From positions 21,498 through 85,497 of the forward strand of contig RXJH01000009.1 in the NCBI GenBank assembly GCA_003987725.1: DNA of 64,000 bases, read 5' to 3'. The notes under the pieces were generated by a model, which saw only the letters and a list, made by a program, of their open reading frames with translations, did not search any database and was not told where the DNA came from. The DNA is from Hyphomicrobium sp. (lineage in GTDB: Bacteria > Pseudomonadota > Alphaproteobacteria > Rhizobiales > Hyphomicrobiaceae). Below, in pieces: positions 63,925 through 64,000 of the stretch. Position 1 is the stretch's first letter. Each line of letters begins with the position of its first letter. The translations under genes were made by a program, and so were the position numbers.

Positions 63925-64000
63925 ATTGAATTTGAAGGAAGGGAAACGCAGACGGCGGGGTCCTGGCGGACTTTCGGTCGAAAGACTGATCGTCATAACA

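Overview
The window looks like chromosome from a GC-rich alphaproteobacterium of the order Hyphomicrobiales. The best guess at genus is Hyphomicrobium or a close methylotrophic relative, inferred from gene content and order and not proven. Pointers are the rpmH-rnpA-yidC-engB block, the HIG1/twin-TM - PduO - etfB - etfA - 3-hydroxybutyryl-CoA dehydrogenase block, tandem RppH-type Nudix genes, lysC-ptsP followed by a RodZ-like protein, prfA-prmC-DUF4167-MOSC-clpB, and a rhizobial-style rRNA operon leader at the right edge. Most of the sequence is conserved core; accessory DNA is concentrated at about 45.5-53.3 kb, with shorter patches at 24.8-26.5 kb and 53.3-61 kb.

Layout. 0-4 kb: tRNA-Arg(ACG), an orphan membrane sensor kinase, and a pyridine nucleotide-disulfide-type flavoprotein that has lost both redox cysteines. 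4-12.8 kb: rpmH, rnpA, yidC, engB, a Clp-N-domain protein without AAA+ modules, argB, a HAD nucleotidase, a LysE exporter and an SDR. 12.9-17.5 kb: a zinc-ribbon membrane protein, then the fatty acid/PHB-linked electron transfer block (hbd, etfA, etfB), cobalamin adenosyltransferase and a small twin-TM protein. 17.7-22.1 kb: EnvC-like activator, CtpA protease and two RppH-like Nudix hydrolases. 22.1-24.8 kb: cytochrome bd oxidase (cydA, cydB, DUF2474 small subunit) behind a perfect 22-bp palindrome. 26.4-31.9 kb: transporters flanking an acyl-CoA synthetase and a PanE-like reductase, which together read as an oxalate uptake and assimilation module. 32-45.5 kb: rhomboid, ubiG, lysC, ptsP, RodZ-like, prfA, prmC, DUF4167, MOSC, clpB.

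45.5-53.3 kb is a patchwork. A MarR regulator with an apparently leaderless promoter and an operator-like spacer, and its partner membrane gene, are bracketed by a 19-bp direct repeat of the clpB 3' end. Then come a membrane-anchored unknown, a gene that appears split by a frameshift, a Cys-containing secreted peptide, a DUF1254/DUF1214 protein, a lipoprotein and a family-39-type glycosyltransferase. A dispersed palindromic repeat occurs twice here. 53.3-63.3 kb: a methyltransferase plus diiron protein operon opposite an AraC regulator; a metallophosphoesterase - cytochrome c - ECF sigma - anti-sigma operon facing a second paralogous cytochrome c; a glycine-zipper peptide; a haloperoxidase-like hydrolase; and a large M23 peptidase. 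The last 300 bases hold an rRNA promoter and boxA leader, so a 16S gene should start just beyond the window.

All assignments come from reading motifs and context; no database search was run. Start codons were moved from the longest open frame wherever a ribosome binding site, signal peptide or family N-terminus argued for it.
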